A stretch of 64,000 nt of DNA from RPQJ01 sp052035645 (GTDB taxonomy: Bacteria > Pseudomonadota > Gammaproteobacteria > Steroidobacterales > Steroidobacteraceae): contig JBPOHK010000027.1 of NCBI GenBank assembly GCA_052035645.1, positions 124,001 to 188,000 of the forward strand. Reading direction: 5' to 3'. A program made the translations under genes and the position numbers. Of this stretch, positions 16,159 through 25,358 are shown in pieces. The notes under the pieces were generated by a model, which worked only from the letters and a program-made list of their open reading frames with translations, had not been told where the DNA came from and searched no databases. How positions within the stretch are numbered: position 1 is the stretch's first letter; each line of letters starts with the position of its first letter.

Positions 16159-17250
16159 CTATCCCTTCGCCGCCCGCCACCCCGCCGCGCGGGCCTCGGC
16201 CTCGGTGCAGAACCAGCGCTCGCCCGTCCGCTCGTTGATCTGCGTGCGCGCGTAGTTCGCGCCGCCGGGCAGGTGGTAGATCTTCTGTCCGTTCGATCCG
16301 ATGTTGCCCTTGATGCGGCACTGCTCGCGATCGACCGCCGCGCTGCCGTCCACCAGCGTCTGCGGCCTCGGGGGTGCCGCACCCGCGTCCTTCGCCTTCT
16401 CCCGGTCGCGCTTGCCGACGGCCGCGAGGCACTGCTCCAGCGTGTCGTCGTCGTGCTTCGACCAGCGGATCGCCACGCCCTTCGACTGGTGCAGCCGCCA
16501 CTCGTACGGCAGGCGCCGGTCCTTTTCGGGCAGCGCCCACAGCCCGCGCTTCGCCGCGCGCGCGCGGAACTCGGCGTCGCAGTAGCTGCGCTCGTGCAGG
16601 TAGCGGTGATAGGCCCACGCGTAGCCCTGCTCGACCAGCCACAGGCCGACGTTCTCCTCGCCGAGGTAAACGTACGCCGCGAGCCGGCCGTACTGGTCCT
16701 GCTCCCACACCTCGAGCGCCACCGTCTGGCCGCGCACGCGTGCGGCGAGCGCCTTCCTCGCCTCGGCGCCGAGCGGCTGGTCGTGCTCGGGCGCGTCGAT
16801 CGACTCGAAGCGCACGCGGATCGGGCCGGAGTCGAGTTGCACCTCGAGCGTGTCGCCGTCGATGACCGTGGTGACCTTGCCGACGAGCACCGGCGAGTCG
16901 CGCCCGGTGGCTTCTTCCGCGGCCGGCACCGCCGCAGGCGCCCGCGATGGAGTGATCCGGGCAGCCGGCGCCTGCGGTGCGCGCGTGGCCAGCGTCGGGG
17001 GAAGGTCGGGCGGAGTCGGCCGCACGGCCGGGGTCGTGTCGGCGACGTCCTCGTCCGCGGGATCCACCGGGTGCTGCTGCATCCAGGCCGCGCCGATCGC
17101 ATACAGCGCGACCGCGATGAGCACGAGCGCCAGCGCCTTCACCCAGCCGGGCCAGCCGTCGCCGGCCGGCGGCGGATCGCCGAGGCGCAGCTCGCCCTGC
17201 CGCTCGTCCCAGCGCAGCGGGGGGTCTGGTTTGTGGTCGGGTGTCGGCAT
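16159..17250 (-). CDS. Membrane-anchored thermonuclease (SNase) with C-terminal sunset domain
   Basis: 363 residues from ATG 17250. A transmembrane helix (about 37-56, VKALALVLIAVALYAIGAAW) tethers a Pro/Ala-rich linker. The staphylococcal-nuclease-like OB fold follows (about 122-245) with TVIDGDTLEV (D131), VRFESIDAPEHDQ and DQYGRLAAYVYL (R189). A basic linker leads to a C-terminal module KGNIGSNGQKIYHLPGG...RWFCTEAEARAAGWRAAKG (about 308-363), recognised as the 'sunset' domain often added to SNase proteins. It probably cleaves DNA or RNA in the periplasm or at the cell surface. It is at the right edge of the nuclease/toxin-rich island. Confidence 0.85.
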   Translation of the reverse strand: MPTPDHKPDPPLRWDERQGELRLGDPPPAGDGWPGWVKALALVLIAVALYAIGAAWMQQHPVDPADEDVADTTPAVRPTPPDLPPTLATRAPQAPAARITPSRAPAAVPAAEEATGRDSPVLVGKVTTVIDGDTLEVQLDSGPIRVRFESIDAPEHDQPLGAEARKALAARVRGQTVALEVWEQDQYGRLAAYVYLGEENVGLWLVEQGYAWAYHRYLHERSYCDAEFRARAAKRGLWALPEKDRRLPYEWRLHQSKGVAIRWSKHDDDTLEQCLAAVGKRDREKAKDAGAAPPRPQTLVDGSAAVDREQCRIKGNIGSNGQKIYHLPGGANYARTQINERTGERWFCTEAEARAAGWRAAKG

Positions 17251-17294
17251 GCGGGCCGGAGCCGCCGGACGTCGGGCAGGCTCCAGTGCCGATC

Positions 17295-18152
17295 CTAGTC
17301 CTTCGTGCTCCCGCCGTCGCGGGCATGTGCCGGCATCGCGCCGCGTCGCGCCGCCACGTACGCCCCGAGGCGGTTCGCCCGCTCGAGCAGCTCTCGGGGT
17401 GCCGCGCCGGCCAGCCACCCCTGCACCAGCGCGGCCAGGAAGGCGTCGCCCGCCCCGACGGTGTCCACGGCTTCGACGCCCACGCCCGGCACTTCCGCCC
17501 ACTCGCCGGCCCGCCACGCGGCAGCGCCGCCCGGCCCCCGCGTGATGCACACGACCTCGGTGCCGTAGCGCCCGGCGAGTTCCGCCGCGAAGGCAGGCAG
17601 GTCGAGCGGCAGGGACAGCGCCTGCGCAAGCAGCGCCGCCTCCTCCTCGTTCACCTTGACGACGTTCGCGAGCGGCAGCGAGCGGGCCACGATCGCCATC
17701 GGCGTGAACGGCGGGCGCAGGTTGATGTCGTAGACGCGCCGGCCTGCGCGCGCGACGAAGGCCTGCAGCGCCGACGCCGACCGCTCGTCGCGCTGCGCCA
17801 GCGATCCGAACACCACGACCTCGGGCGCGAACGCGGGTGCCACCATCGCGTCGAACGCGGCAGGCGTGACGAACCGGTACGACGCCTGCCCGGCGGCGTC
17901 GAGTGTCACGTGCGCCGCGCCGGTCGGCAGTTCGTCGTCCCACTGCACGTCGTCGACCGGCAGGCCGTGCGCGCGCAGCGCCTCACGCGCGGCCTCGCCG
18001 GGCTCGTCGCGGCCGAGCCGCGTGACCAGCCTCACCGGCAGGCCGAGCTGCCGGAGGTGGAACGCGACGTTCGCGGGCGCGCCGCCGAGCACGCGGCCGG
18101 TCGGCAGCACGTCCCACAGCAGCTCGCCGATGCAGGTGACGGTGGGCGGCAT
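17295..18152 (-). CDS. PfkB-family carbohydrate kinase (fructokinase-like)
   Basis: 285 residues from ATG 18152. Motifs: the substrate-side GGAPANVAFHLRQLG near the N-terminus and the PfkB signature VDTVGAGDAFLAALV with the catalytic Asp near the C-terminus; VCITRGPGGA is the ATP-side strand. The overall pattern is that of fructokinase-type PfkB enzymes, which phosphorylate fructose or a related ketose. A ketose would be the product of the mannitol-dehydrogenase-family enzyme at 23787-25313, making a polyol to ketose to ketose-phosphate route plausible. Transcribed after the esterase genes on the same strand. Confidence 0.85.
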   Translation of the reverse strand: MPPTVTCIGELLWDVLPTGRVLGGAPANVAFHLRQLGLPVRLVTRLGRDEPGEAAREALRAHGLPVDDVQWDDELPTGAAHVTLDAAGQASYRFVTPAAFDAMVAPAFAPEVVVFGSLAQRDERSASALQAFVARAGRRVYDINLRPPFTPMAIVARSLPLANVVKVNEEEAALLAQALSLPLDLPAFAAELAGRYGTEVVCITRGPGGAAAWRAGEWAEVPGVGVEAVDTVGAGDAFLAALVQGWLAGAAPRELLERANRLGAYVAARRGAMPAHARDGGSTKD

Positions 18153-18181
18153 GCGCCTCGTGCCCCGGCTGCGGCGCGGCC

Positions 18182-19156
18182 TCAACCCGCCGGGTGCAGC
18201 GCCCGGCCGAGCGCCGCGAGCGTGATGCGCTGCGCCTCGAGCGCCACCGGCGCCTGGGTGAACACGTCGAAGCCGTGGTAGGCGCCGGGATGCACGTGCA
18301 GCTCGACGGGCACGCCGGCGCGGATCAGTCGCCGCGCGTACTCGAGGTTCTCGTCGACGAACAGGTCGAGCGCGGCGGTCGAGATGAACGTCGGCGGCAG
18401 GTTGGCGACGTCCTCGGCCCGCGCCGCCGCCGCGTACGGCGAGACGCCCGGCGAACCCGGCTCGACGCCGAGCAGCGCGCGCCAGCCGAACGCGTTGTTC
18501 GGCCGCGTCCACACGAACTCGCCCGCGTACGGGTTGGGATCCTTCGCCACGCAGGTGCGGTCGTCGATCATCGGGTAGACGAGGTGCTGGAACGCGAGGC
18601 GCAGTTCGCCGCGGTCGCGTACCAGCAGTGCGAGCGCCGCCGCGAGCCCGCCGCCCGCGCTGTCGCCGGTGATGCCGATGCGCGCGGCGTCGATGCCCAG
18701 CTCGTGCGCGTGCGCGAAGATCCACTGCAGGCCCGCGTAGCAGTCCTCGATCGCGCCGGGGAAGCGCGTCTCGGGCGCGAGTCGATAGTCCACCGAAACC
18801 ACCACGCACTGCAGGCGCACCGCGAGCGGACGCATGAGCGGCTCGTAGGCTTCGGACGAACCGGCGACGTAGCCGCCGCCGTGGATCTGGTACAAGCACG
18901 GCAGCGCCTGCGTCACGCCCTTCGGCCGGTAGATCGTGAGCGGCACGTCGGGCGCGCCGGCCGGGCCCGGCACCTTCAGCTCGAGCTTGTCGGCCTTCGC
19001 CTCCGTCTCGAGATCGCGCTCCAGCGGGAACGGGTTGGCACGCACTTCGGGCAGCAGTGCCTCGGTCAGCTCGATCTGCGGCAGCATTTCGAGCAGCGGG
19101 CGCAGGGCCGGATCGACGAGGTGCTGGCTCTTCGCGTTGGGCATCGGGGCGTTCAT
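18182..19156 (-). CDS. Alpha/beta hydrolase, hormone-sensitive-lipase family
   Basis: 324 residues from ATG 19156 (MNAPMPNAKSQHLVDPALRP). The oxyanion HGGGYVAGS, the nucleophile elbow GDSAGGG, Asp in STAALDLFVDEN and His in HPGAYHGFDVF make a full HSL-type triad. The enzyme hydrolyses short acyl esters in the cytoplasm. It has its own GC-rich 5' context and lies 43 bp downstream of the type-B carboxylesterase gene, probably the same operon. Confidence 0.88.
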   Translation of the reverse strand: MNAPMPNAKSQHLVDPALRPLLEMLPQIELTEALLPEVRANPFPLERDLETEAKADKLELKVPGPAGAPDVPLTIYRPKGVTQALPCLYQIHGGGYVAGSSEAYEPLMRPLAVRLQCVVVSVDYRLAPETRFPGAIEDCYAGLQWIFAHAHELGIDAARIGITGDSAGGGLAAALALLVRDRGELRLAFQHLVYPMIDDRTCVAKDPNPYAGEFVWTRPNNAFGWRALLGVEPGSPGVSPYAAAARAEDVANLPPTFISTAALDLFVDENLEYARRLIRAGVPVELHVHPGAYHGFDVFTQAPVALEAQRITLAALGRALHPAG

Positions 19157-19199
19157 GGGTCCTTCTCGCCTGGGGTCTGTCCGTTCGAAGTCGGTTGGT

Positions 19200-20699
19200 T
19201 CAGGGCACGATCGCCGCCGCGGGCAGTTCGGCCTCGCGCTGCACTTCGCCGCGCGCGAGCTGGTACACCGGCCGCGCGTTCGCGTCGAACGAGGCCCACG
19301 GCAGTTCGCCGCTGCGGGCGAACTGCACCCACAGGCCGTGAATGCGGTCGGCGAGCGCCTGCGGCGGGTTCGGGCCGGTGAAGCCCTGCACGCCGGTCGT
19401 GGTGGCGAGCGTGTCGAACACGAACGGCAACTCGAGGCCGTGGCAGGCGCCGAGCCGGCCTTCGCACGCGGGCGAGGGCCACTCCAGCTCGTAGACGTGC
19501 AGGCGCCCGCGGAACGCCTCGGCGTAGCGCCGCGCGGGCAGCCGGAACACCAGGTCGTGCAGGCATTCCGCGAACGCGTCGCCCGTCCGGCGGCCGCGGC
19601 CCATGCCGTAGGCGCGCAGCGCGGCACGCGCGTGGGGCTCGGACTTGCCGACGAGGTAGCCCGCGAGCGGCCGGAACATCCACTGGCGGATCTTCGTCGG
19701 CACGAAGTAGAGGTTCATCTCCTCGCGGTTGGTGCCGATCAGCACCTGCACGTCCGCGCCCGCGCCCTGCTTCAACGCCTCCAGCGTGTGCACCGGCAGC
19801 ACGTCGTCGCCGTACACGGGCACGAACCGGCTGAGCCCGAAGGTCGGCTCGCGTCCGTCCGGCGTGCGCAGGTCGATGCGCGTCGTCGGCTTCTGCGCGT
19901 GCATCAGCGCGGAGACGGCCTTGCCCATCGAGCGGGATGCGAAGCCGGCACGGTCCGGCGTCACCTCCATGAACTTCGCGAGCGCGTGCGTCAGCCGCTG
20001 CGCCACCTCGACGGGCCGCAGCATGTGGCCGTGCCCGCTCTGGATGATGGCGCGGCGGAACAGTCCCTTCGCGAGCGGCGACGCGACGAGGTTGGCGATC
20101 GACATGCCGCCGGCCGACTCGCCGAACACGGTCACGTTGCCGGCGTCGCCGCCGAACGCCGCGGCGTTCTCCTGCACCCACTGCAGCGCGAACAGCATGT
20201 CGCGCAGGCCGAGGTTGGTCGGCACGCCCTCGATGGGCACGAAGCCCTCGACGCCGAGCCGGTAGTTGATGTTGATGCACACCACGCCCGAGCGCGCGAA
20301 CCCGGTGCCGTCGTTGACGGCGGCGTCCTTGCTGCCGAGCGCCCAGGCGCCGCCGTGGATGAACACCATGACCGGACGACCGGCACCGTCGTCGTCGGGG
20401 CACCAGACGTTGACGGTGAGGAAGTCGTCGCCCCTCGCCCAGCCCGTGCCGACCAGCGGCTTGATGTCGAGCCCGGGAAAGTCGCGGTGGAACTGCGGCG
20501 CGGTCGGGCCCGGCTGCGTGGCGTCTCGCACGCCCGTCCACGCCGGGGGCGGCCGGGGCCGCTCGAAGCGCAGATCTCCGACCGGCGGCGCGGCGTAGGG
20601 CACGCCGAGGAACCTGCGCACGCCGTTGGCGCGTGCGCCGCGCACGAGTCCGTGGCGGGTGGCTGCGACGATCTCGTCCGGTCCGGTGGCTTCAGCCAT
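19200..20699 (-). CDS. Type-B carboxylesterase
   Basis: 499 residues. Typical pieces of the carboxylesterase/lipase type-B family: RRFLGVPYAAPPVGDLRFERP, FIHGGAWALGSKD, FGESAGGMSI (catalytic Ser), TNREEMNLYF (acid region) and CHGLELPFVFDT (catalytic His). There is no signal peptide, so it acts in the cytoplasm, on an ester taken up by the MFS protein whose gene overlaps it by 8 bp. The start ATG 20699 lies inside the end of that gene, implying translational coupling. Confidence 0.9.
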   Translation of the reverse strand: MAEATGPDEIVAATRHGLVRGARANGVRRFLGVPYAAPPVGDLRFERPRPPPAWTGVRDATQPGPTAPQFHRDFPGLDIKPLVGTGWARGDDFLTVNVWCPDDDGAGRPVMVFIHGGAWALGSKDAAVNDGTGFARSGVVCININYRLGVEGFVPIEGVPTNLGLRDMLFALQWVQENAAAFGGDAGNVTVFGESAGGMSIANLVASPLAKGLFRRAIIQSGHGHMLRPVEVAQRLTHALAKFMEVTPDRAGFASRSMGKAVSALMHAQKPTTRIDLRTPDGREPTFGLSRFVPVYGDDVLPVHTLEALKQGAGADVQVLIGTNREEMNLYFVPTKIRQWMFRPLAGYLVGKSEPHARAALRAYGMGRGRRTGDAFAECLHDLVFRLPARRYAEAFRGRLHVYELEWPSPACEGRLGACHGLELPFVFDTLATTTGVQGFTGPNPPQALADRIHGLWVQFARSGELPWASFDANARPVYQLARGEVQREAELPAAAIVP

Positions 20700-22026
20700 G
20701 GCGCGCTCCCCCTGCTTGCGGCAGCCGCGTGGCCGCGATGGCGAAGGCTAGCAGCGAAGCGATGCTGGCGACCACGCCCGAGCCGGCCAGCGCGGTCGCG
20801 AGCTGCGATTCGCCGCCGAGCGCGTCGGCGACCAGCGTGACCGCGGTCGGCGCCACGCCCATGCCGATCACCGAGCTGACGACGATGAAGGCCGCGACGC
20901 ACAGGCCGCGCATCTCGTTCGGGATGACGGTGGCGAGCACGGTCGCGGTGATGAGCCCGGTGATCGCGCCGCACAGCAGGAACAGGCCGAGCACTCCGGT
21001 GAAGCCCGCCAGCGTGTCGGCCAGCGGAAACAGCGCCGCCGGCGCCGAGACCGCGGCGGCGACGATCGCGCCGTAGAGCATGCCGCCCTGCCGGCCGCTG
21101 CGCAGCCCGGCATCCGCGGCGTGGCCGCCGATGATCGAGCCGACGATGCCGGGCACGAGCACCGCGAGGCCGATCGCCGCGGCGAACTGCTCGGGCCGCA
21201 GGCCGTGGTCGCGGGTCAGCACGGGCGCGGCCCAGATCCCCGCGGCCACGTCCGCCATCACGACGCCGATCTGTCCGACGAACAGGGGGCCGAGATACGC
21301 GCGGCGCCGCCACAGTTCGCGCAGCACCTCGCCGATCGGCGGGTGCACGAGGTTGCCGAGTTCCTGGCGCGCCGGTTCGCGCAGGCGCAGCACCGCCAGG
21401 CCCAGCAGTGCGGCGATGCCGATGCCGAAGGCCAGGTGCACGGCGCGCCAGGGCGCGAGCCCGAACCAGCCCGTGCCGCTCGCGGCGAGCAGCGCCCCCG
21501 CGAGCGCGAACCCGATCGCCATGCCGACGGCCTGGCCCACCGAAAGCAGCAGGACCGCGCGGCCGCGGCGCTCGAGCGCACTGAGGTCGGCGGCCAGCGA
21601 AATGGCGACGGTGATGCCGCAGAGCGCACCGAGCCCGGCCAGCATGCGCGCGACGAACAACCCGACGAAGCCGGGCGCGGTGGCGGTGAGGACCGTGCCC
21701 AGGAGGCTCACCGCCGTCAGGATCGTCAGCAGGCGGGCCCGGTTGCCGCGATCGACCAGCCGGCCGATCGGCAGCGCCAGGATCGCGATGGGGATCGAGG
21801 CGGCGAGTCCCTGCACGAAGCTGAGCTGCAGGTCGCTGAGCGCGAGGTCGTGCTTGGCGAGTTCCTGCAAGGGACTGAAGACCACGCGCATCGCGCCGCC
21901 GCAGGCCACGAGCAGCGCGACGAGCAGCAGGGTGGCCCGCGTGCTGTCCGACACCCGTGCGAGGTCCGGCGCGCTCCCGCCCGGCTCCGTCCCGTCCGGC
22001 TTGATTGTGAAATCCTGCACGCTCAC
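20692..22026 (-). CDS. MFS transporter
   Basis: 444 residues from GTG 22026, with GGAGA 4 nt upstream. Twelve hydrophobic segments can be traced; loop 2-3 carries GRLVDRGNRARLL, the MFS motif A (G-x3-D-x2-G-x-R). Cytoplasmic N- and C-termini are expected. The strong RBS and overlap with the carboxylesterase start suggest that this protein imports an ester that the following genes hydrolyse. Divergent from the FadR gene across 104 bp containing a CTGTC-N-GACAG palindrome. Confidence 0.88.
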   Translation of the reverse strand: MSVQDFTIKPDGTEPGGSAPDLARVSDSTRATLLLVALLVACGGAMRVVFSPLQELAKHDLALSDLQLSFVQGLAASIPIAILALPIGRLVDRGNRARLLTILTAVSLLGTVLTATAPGFVGLFVARMLAGLGALCGITVAISLAADLSALERRGRAVLLLSVGQAVGMAIGFALAGALLAASGTGWFGLAPWRAVHLAFGIGIAALLGLAVLRLREPARQELGNLVHPPIGEVLRELWRRRAYLGPLFVGQIGVVMADVAAGIWAAPVLTRDHGLRPEQFAAAIGLAVLVPGIVGSIIGGHAADAGLRSGRQGGMLYGAIVAAAVSAPAALFPLADTLAGFTGVLGLFLLCGAITGLITATVLATVIPNEMRGLCVAAFIVVSSVIGMGVAPTAVTLVADALGGESQLATALAGSGVVASIASLLAFAIAATRLPQAGGARHG

Positions 22027-22097
22027 TATTCTCCGGTGACCCGCGGCGCATCCTCGCCTGCCCGGCAGGAACGCGTCCCTCTGTCTGCAACACGCGC

Positions 22098-22112
22098 GGC
22101 TGTCCGACAGCC
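22098..22112. promoter_or_regulatory. FadR-type operator candidate GGCTGTC-C-GACAGCC
   Basis: Seven-bp perfect arms around a single central base, between the divergent MFS (start 22026) and FadR (start 22131) genes. It contains CTGTC-N2-ACAG, which recurs at 29073-29093 in front of the D-lactate dehydrogenase operon. This supports one regulon under the FadR-family protein. Confidence 0.55.
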
Positions 22113-22130
22113 CGCGCGCCGGGAATCGCA

Positions 22131-22865
22131 ATGAGCACGGACTTTCGCAGCCACCACGCCCTCAGTGTCGACACGGTGCCGGCACAGGTCGCGCGGCACC
22201 TGCTCGACCGCATCAGCGAGCGCAGCCTGCGCCCGGGCGACACGGTCGACAGCGAGGTGCAGATCTGCAAGGAACTGCAGGTGAGCCGCGGCAGCGTGCG
22301 CGAGGCCTACCGCCTGCTGGCCGCGCTCGGCGTGCTCGAGATCGGCACCGGCCGGCGGCCGCGCGTGCTCGCCGTGAACCCCTCGCCGCTGGCGCAGATC
22401 TTCGGCCACGCGCTGCAGACCGCGCACGCGACGCCCATGCACGTCATCGAGCTGCGCCGGGGCATCGAGGTGCAGACGGCGCAGCTCGCCGCACGCTTCG
22501 CCACCGAGGCGCAGCGCGCCCGCCTGCGCGAACTCGTGCGGGAGATGCGCGCCGCCGAGGGCGACGACGCGCGACGCATGGCCGCGGATCTCGCCATCCA
22601 CGAGACCCTCGCGGTGGCGAGCGGCAATCCGCTCAACTCGCTGGTGCTGTCCGCCCTGCACGACGCGATCACGCGCTCCCTGCGCGAGGACTACAGCGAG
22701 CAGCGCTCGGCCGCCGAGATCGTCCGCATCGTCGACGCGCACGAGGCGGTCGTCGATCGCGTGTGCGAGGGCGACCCGATCGGCGCCGCGGCCGCGATGT
22801 CCTGCCACTTCGACCTGTCGGTGAATTCCCTCGCCCGCGCGCAGCACCGGCGCAATCTCACCTGA
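22131..22865 (+). CDS. GntR-family regulator, FadR subfamily
   Basis: 244 residues. The N-terminal GntR winged helix reads VPAQVARHLLDRISERSLRP and LQVSRGSVREAYRLLAALGV. The FCD effector domain follows, with metal-site histidines in ADLAIHETLA, IVDAHEAVV and SCHFDLS. FCD regulators usually sense organic acids or sugar acids and repress divergent catabolic genes. Here that would be the MFS/esterase operon and, by motif, the 22858-28945 operon. Its last 8 bp overlap the end of the convergent esterase gene. Confidence 0.9.
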   Translation: MSTDFRSHHALSVDTVPAQVARHLLDRISERSLRPGDTVDSEVQICKELQVSRGSVREAYRLLAALGVLEIGTGRRPRVLAVNPSPLAQIFGHALQTAHATPMHVIELRRGIEVQTAQLAARFATEAQRARLRELVREMRAAEGDDARRMAADLAIHETLAVASGNPLNSLVLSALHDAITRSLREDYSEQRSAAEIVRIVDAHEAVVDRVCEGDPIGAAAAMSCHFDLSVNSLARAQHRRNLT

Positions 22866-23790
22866 GCGCGGCGGATCGCGCCGCGCGCCAGTCGCGCCAC
22901 AGCCAGCGCAGGGTGTCGGCGAACAGCGCGCCGCCGTGGCGCAGCGAGTGCCCGCCCTCGCCCATCACCAGCTGGTAGTCGTAGCCGCGGTACTCCAGCG
23001 CCGAGGCGAGCTGGCGGTTGGCGAGCGGCCAGCAGCCGTAGAGGATGTCGAGGTCGTGCGCGCCGCTCTGCAGGAACACGCGCAGCGGCTTGCGCTCGGC
23101 GGCGCGCACCCGCGCCGGCAGCTGGTGGCCGCCGCGGATGTCGACGAAGCTGCCGCAGTGGCTGATCACGCGCGCAAATAATTCTGGCCGCTCGAACGCG
23201 GCGTTGAACGCGCAGATGCCGCCGGAGCTGAGGCCGCAGATCGCGCGGCCCGCCGGATCGTTCCACAGCGCGAGGCCGGCCGTGAACGCGGGCACCAGCT
23301 CGTCGATGAGGAAGCGCGCGTAATCGTCGCCGAGCGAGTCGTACTCGACGCTGCGGTTGCCGGTGCCGCCGTAGACCGGCAGGCCCGGGCCCGGTTCGCC
23401 GGGCTGCACGAACAGCCCGACGCACGGCGGCATCTCGCCGGCGGCGATCAGGTTGTCGAACACGGTGGCGGCCCCGACGTCGGGGCCGAGATACATCGCG
23501 CCGTCCTGGAACACCATCAGCGCCAGCGGTCCGATCCGCGCGGGATCCGCCGGCAGGTAGACGGACACGTCGCGGCTCACGCCGGGATAGACGAGCGTGC
23601 CCGTGTGGCGGTGCGTCGTGACCGTGCCGGCCGGCACGCCGTCCCGCGGCTGCGACTCCGGGCAGGGCGCGTACGTCTCGCCGCACGCCAGCGCGGCGAT
23701 GAAGCGGGCGATGTCGCGCTCGGGGATGCCGGGCGTCACTGCCCGCAGCTGGTCCGGCAGTTGCGCGAGCGGGTCGGGCTCCGAGCTCAT
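22858..23790 (-). CDS. Enterochelin-esterase/CE1-like esterase
   Basis: 310 residues from ATG 23790, which overlaps the dehydrogenase stop by 4 bp (ATGA). The elements TLVYPGVSRDVSVYLPADP, MVFQDGAMYLG, CGLSSGGICAFNAAF (nucleophile Ser), SGAHDLDILYG (Asp) and EGGHSLRHGG (His) form an esterase of the Fes/EstA CE1-like group. It lacks a signal peptide. The family hydrolyses bulky esters such as enterobactin or feruloyl/aryl esters. Co-transcription with a sugar-alcohol dehydrogenase and a TonB receptor suggests an esterified sugar or polyol as substrate. Confidence 0.85.
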   Translation of the reverse strand: MSSEPDPLAQLPDQLRAVTPGIPERDIARFIAALACGETYAPCPESQPRDGVPAGTVTTHRHTGTLVYPGVSRDVSVYLPADPARIGPLALMVFQDGAMYLGPDVGAATVFDNLIAAGEMPPCVGLFVQPGEPGPGLPVYGGTGNRSVEYDSLGDDYARFLIDELVPAFTAGLALWNDPAGRAICGLSSGGICAFNAAFERPELFARVISHCGSFVDIRGGHQLPARVRAAERKPLRVFLQSGAHDLDILYGCWPLANRQLASALEYRGYDYQLVMGEGGHSLRHGGALFADTLRWLWRDWRAARSAALR

Positions 23791-25313
23791 TGCATGGTGC
23801 TCGTGTCGAGGTAGCGCTCGAGCGTCATGCGCGCGCCCTGGGTGCGGAAGCTGCGCAAGATGCGCTGCACGAGGTCGCGGAAGCGCGGCGACTGCGCGAT
23901 GGCCGGCTCGATCAGGTCGGCGAGCCCGAACAGGGCCTCGCAGTCGACGTCCGGGTCGGCCGCCGCGCGCATCAGCCGCTCGCGCTGCGGGTCGACGATC
24001 TCGAGCCGCAGGCCGCGATCGTCGCGCCCGGCGAGGTAGTGGAACCACGCCGCGACCGTGAAGGCGAGCACGTCGATCGGCCCGCCGCGGCGCAGGCTCT
24101 CGGCGATCGACGGCAGCACGAACTTCGGCATGCGGGTCGAGCTGTCCGTGGCGATGCGCGCGAGGCGGTCGCCGACCGCCGGGTTGGCGAAGCGCTCGAG
24201 CAGCGTGCGCTGGTACGCATCGAGGTCGATGCCGGGCACGGGCTTCAGGAGCGGCGCGACCTCGTCGGCCATCATCCGCCGCACGAGCGCGCGGAGGGTC
24301 GGGTCGCCGACGGCCTCGTGCGCGTACTCGTAGCCGACCAGCAGGCCGATGTAGGCCAGGGCCTGGTGGCTGCCGTTCAGCAGGCGCATCTTCATGCGCT
24401 CGTACGGCTCGAGGTCCGTGGTCATCTGCGCGCCGACGCGCTTCCACGACGGGCGGCCGTGCGGGAAGTAGTCCTCGATCACCCATTGCCGGAACGGCTC
24501 GGTCACGACCGGCCAGGCATCGGCGATTCCGAAGCTGTCGGCGACCAGTGCGCGGTGCTCGTCCGTGGTGGCGGGCACGATGCGATCGACCATGCAGCTC
24601 GGGAAGGCGACGTGCTCCTCGATCCAGCGGCGCAGCGCCGGGTCGCGCAACTCGGCGAACGCCAGCAGCATGCGTCTCGCCACCTCGCCGTTGTGCTGCA
24701 GGTTGTCGCACGAAAAGATCGTGAACGGCCCGAGGCCGGCCCGGCGACGGCGGTCGAGGCCCTCGAGCAGGTAGCCGAACGAGCAGTCCGGCGCGTGGGG
24801 GTGCGCGAGGTCACGGACGACGTCGGGATGCGTGTCGAGGAACTCGCCGGTCGCGTCGTTGCGGTAATAGCCGCCTTCGGTGATCGTGAGCGTGACGATG
24901 CGGCACTCGGGCGAGGCCAGCTTCGCCAGCACGCGCTCGCGGTCGTCGGGTGCGAAGAGGAAGTCGACGATCGAGCCCACGACGCGCGCCGAGTCGCCTT
25001 CGGGCCCGCGCTCGACGACGGTGTACAGGCAGTCCTGCGACAGCATCGCGTTGCGCATGCCGAGGTCCTGCGGGAGCAGGCCGACGCCGCAGTAGCCCCA
25101 CTGCGTATCGAGGGTGAGGTCGATCAGGTCGTCGAGGTAGAGCGCCTGGTGCGCGCGGTGGAAGCCGCCGACGCCGATGTGCACGAGGCTCGGCACCAGC
25201 TCGCGCCGGTCGTAGGCCGGGGCGTGCACGTCGGGCGGGACGAGGCCGAGGTTGGCGGCGCTCAGGTGCAGGGGGGCGATCACGTCACGGCCCCCCGGCC
25301 CCGCGCGATCCAT
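23787..25313 (-). CDS. Mannitol dehydrogenase family oxidoreductase
   Basis: 508 residues from ATG 25313 (a start at GTG 25283 is also possible). HIGVGGFHRAHQALYLDDL is the NAD-binding N-terminus, and KMRLLNGSHQALAYIG carries the family's catalytic K...N-x2-H motif. The family includes mannitol 2-dehydrogenase, D-arabinitol dehydrogenase, fructuronate reductase and tagaturonate reductase, all NAD(P)-linked at C2 of a polyol or hexuronate. The exact substrate cannot be read from the sequence. The esterase gene follows with a 4-bp overlap, and the TonB receptor gene is 45 bp upstream in the same direction. Confidence 0.9.
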   Translation of the reverse strand: MDRAGPGGRDVIAPLHLSAANLGLVPPDVHAPAYDRRELVPSLVHIGVGGFHRAHQALYLDDLIDLTLDTQWGYCGVGLLPQDLGMRNAMLSQDCLYTVVERGPEGDSARVVGSIVDFLFAPDDRERVLAKLASPECRIVTLTITEGGYYRNDATGEFLDTHPDVVRDLAHPHAPDCSFGYLLEGLDRRRRAGLGPFTIFSCDNLQHNGEVARRMLLAFAELRDPALRRWIEEHVAFPSCMVDRIVPATTDEHRALVADSFGIADAWPVVTEPFRQWVIEDYFPHGRPSWKRVGAQMTTDLEPYERMKMRLLNGSHQALAYIGLLVGYEYAHEAVGDPTLRALVRRMMADEVAPLLKPVPGIDLDAYQRTLLERFANPAVGDRLARIATDSSTRMPKFVLPSIAESLRRGGPIDVLAFTVAAWFHYLAGRDDRGLRLEIVDPQRERLMRAAADPDVDCEALFGLADLIEPAIAQSPRFRDLVQRILRSFRTQGARMTLERYLDTSTMQ

Positions 25314-25358
25314 GGCCGCCCCGGCGTATGCGTGCATGCGCCGGGACGGCACGGACCG

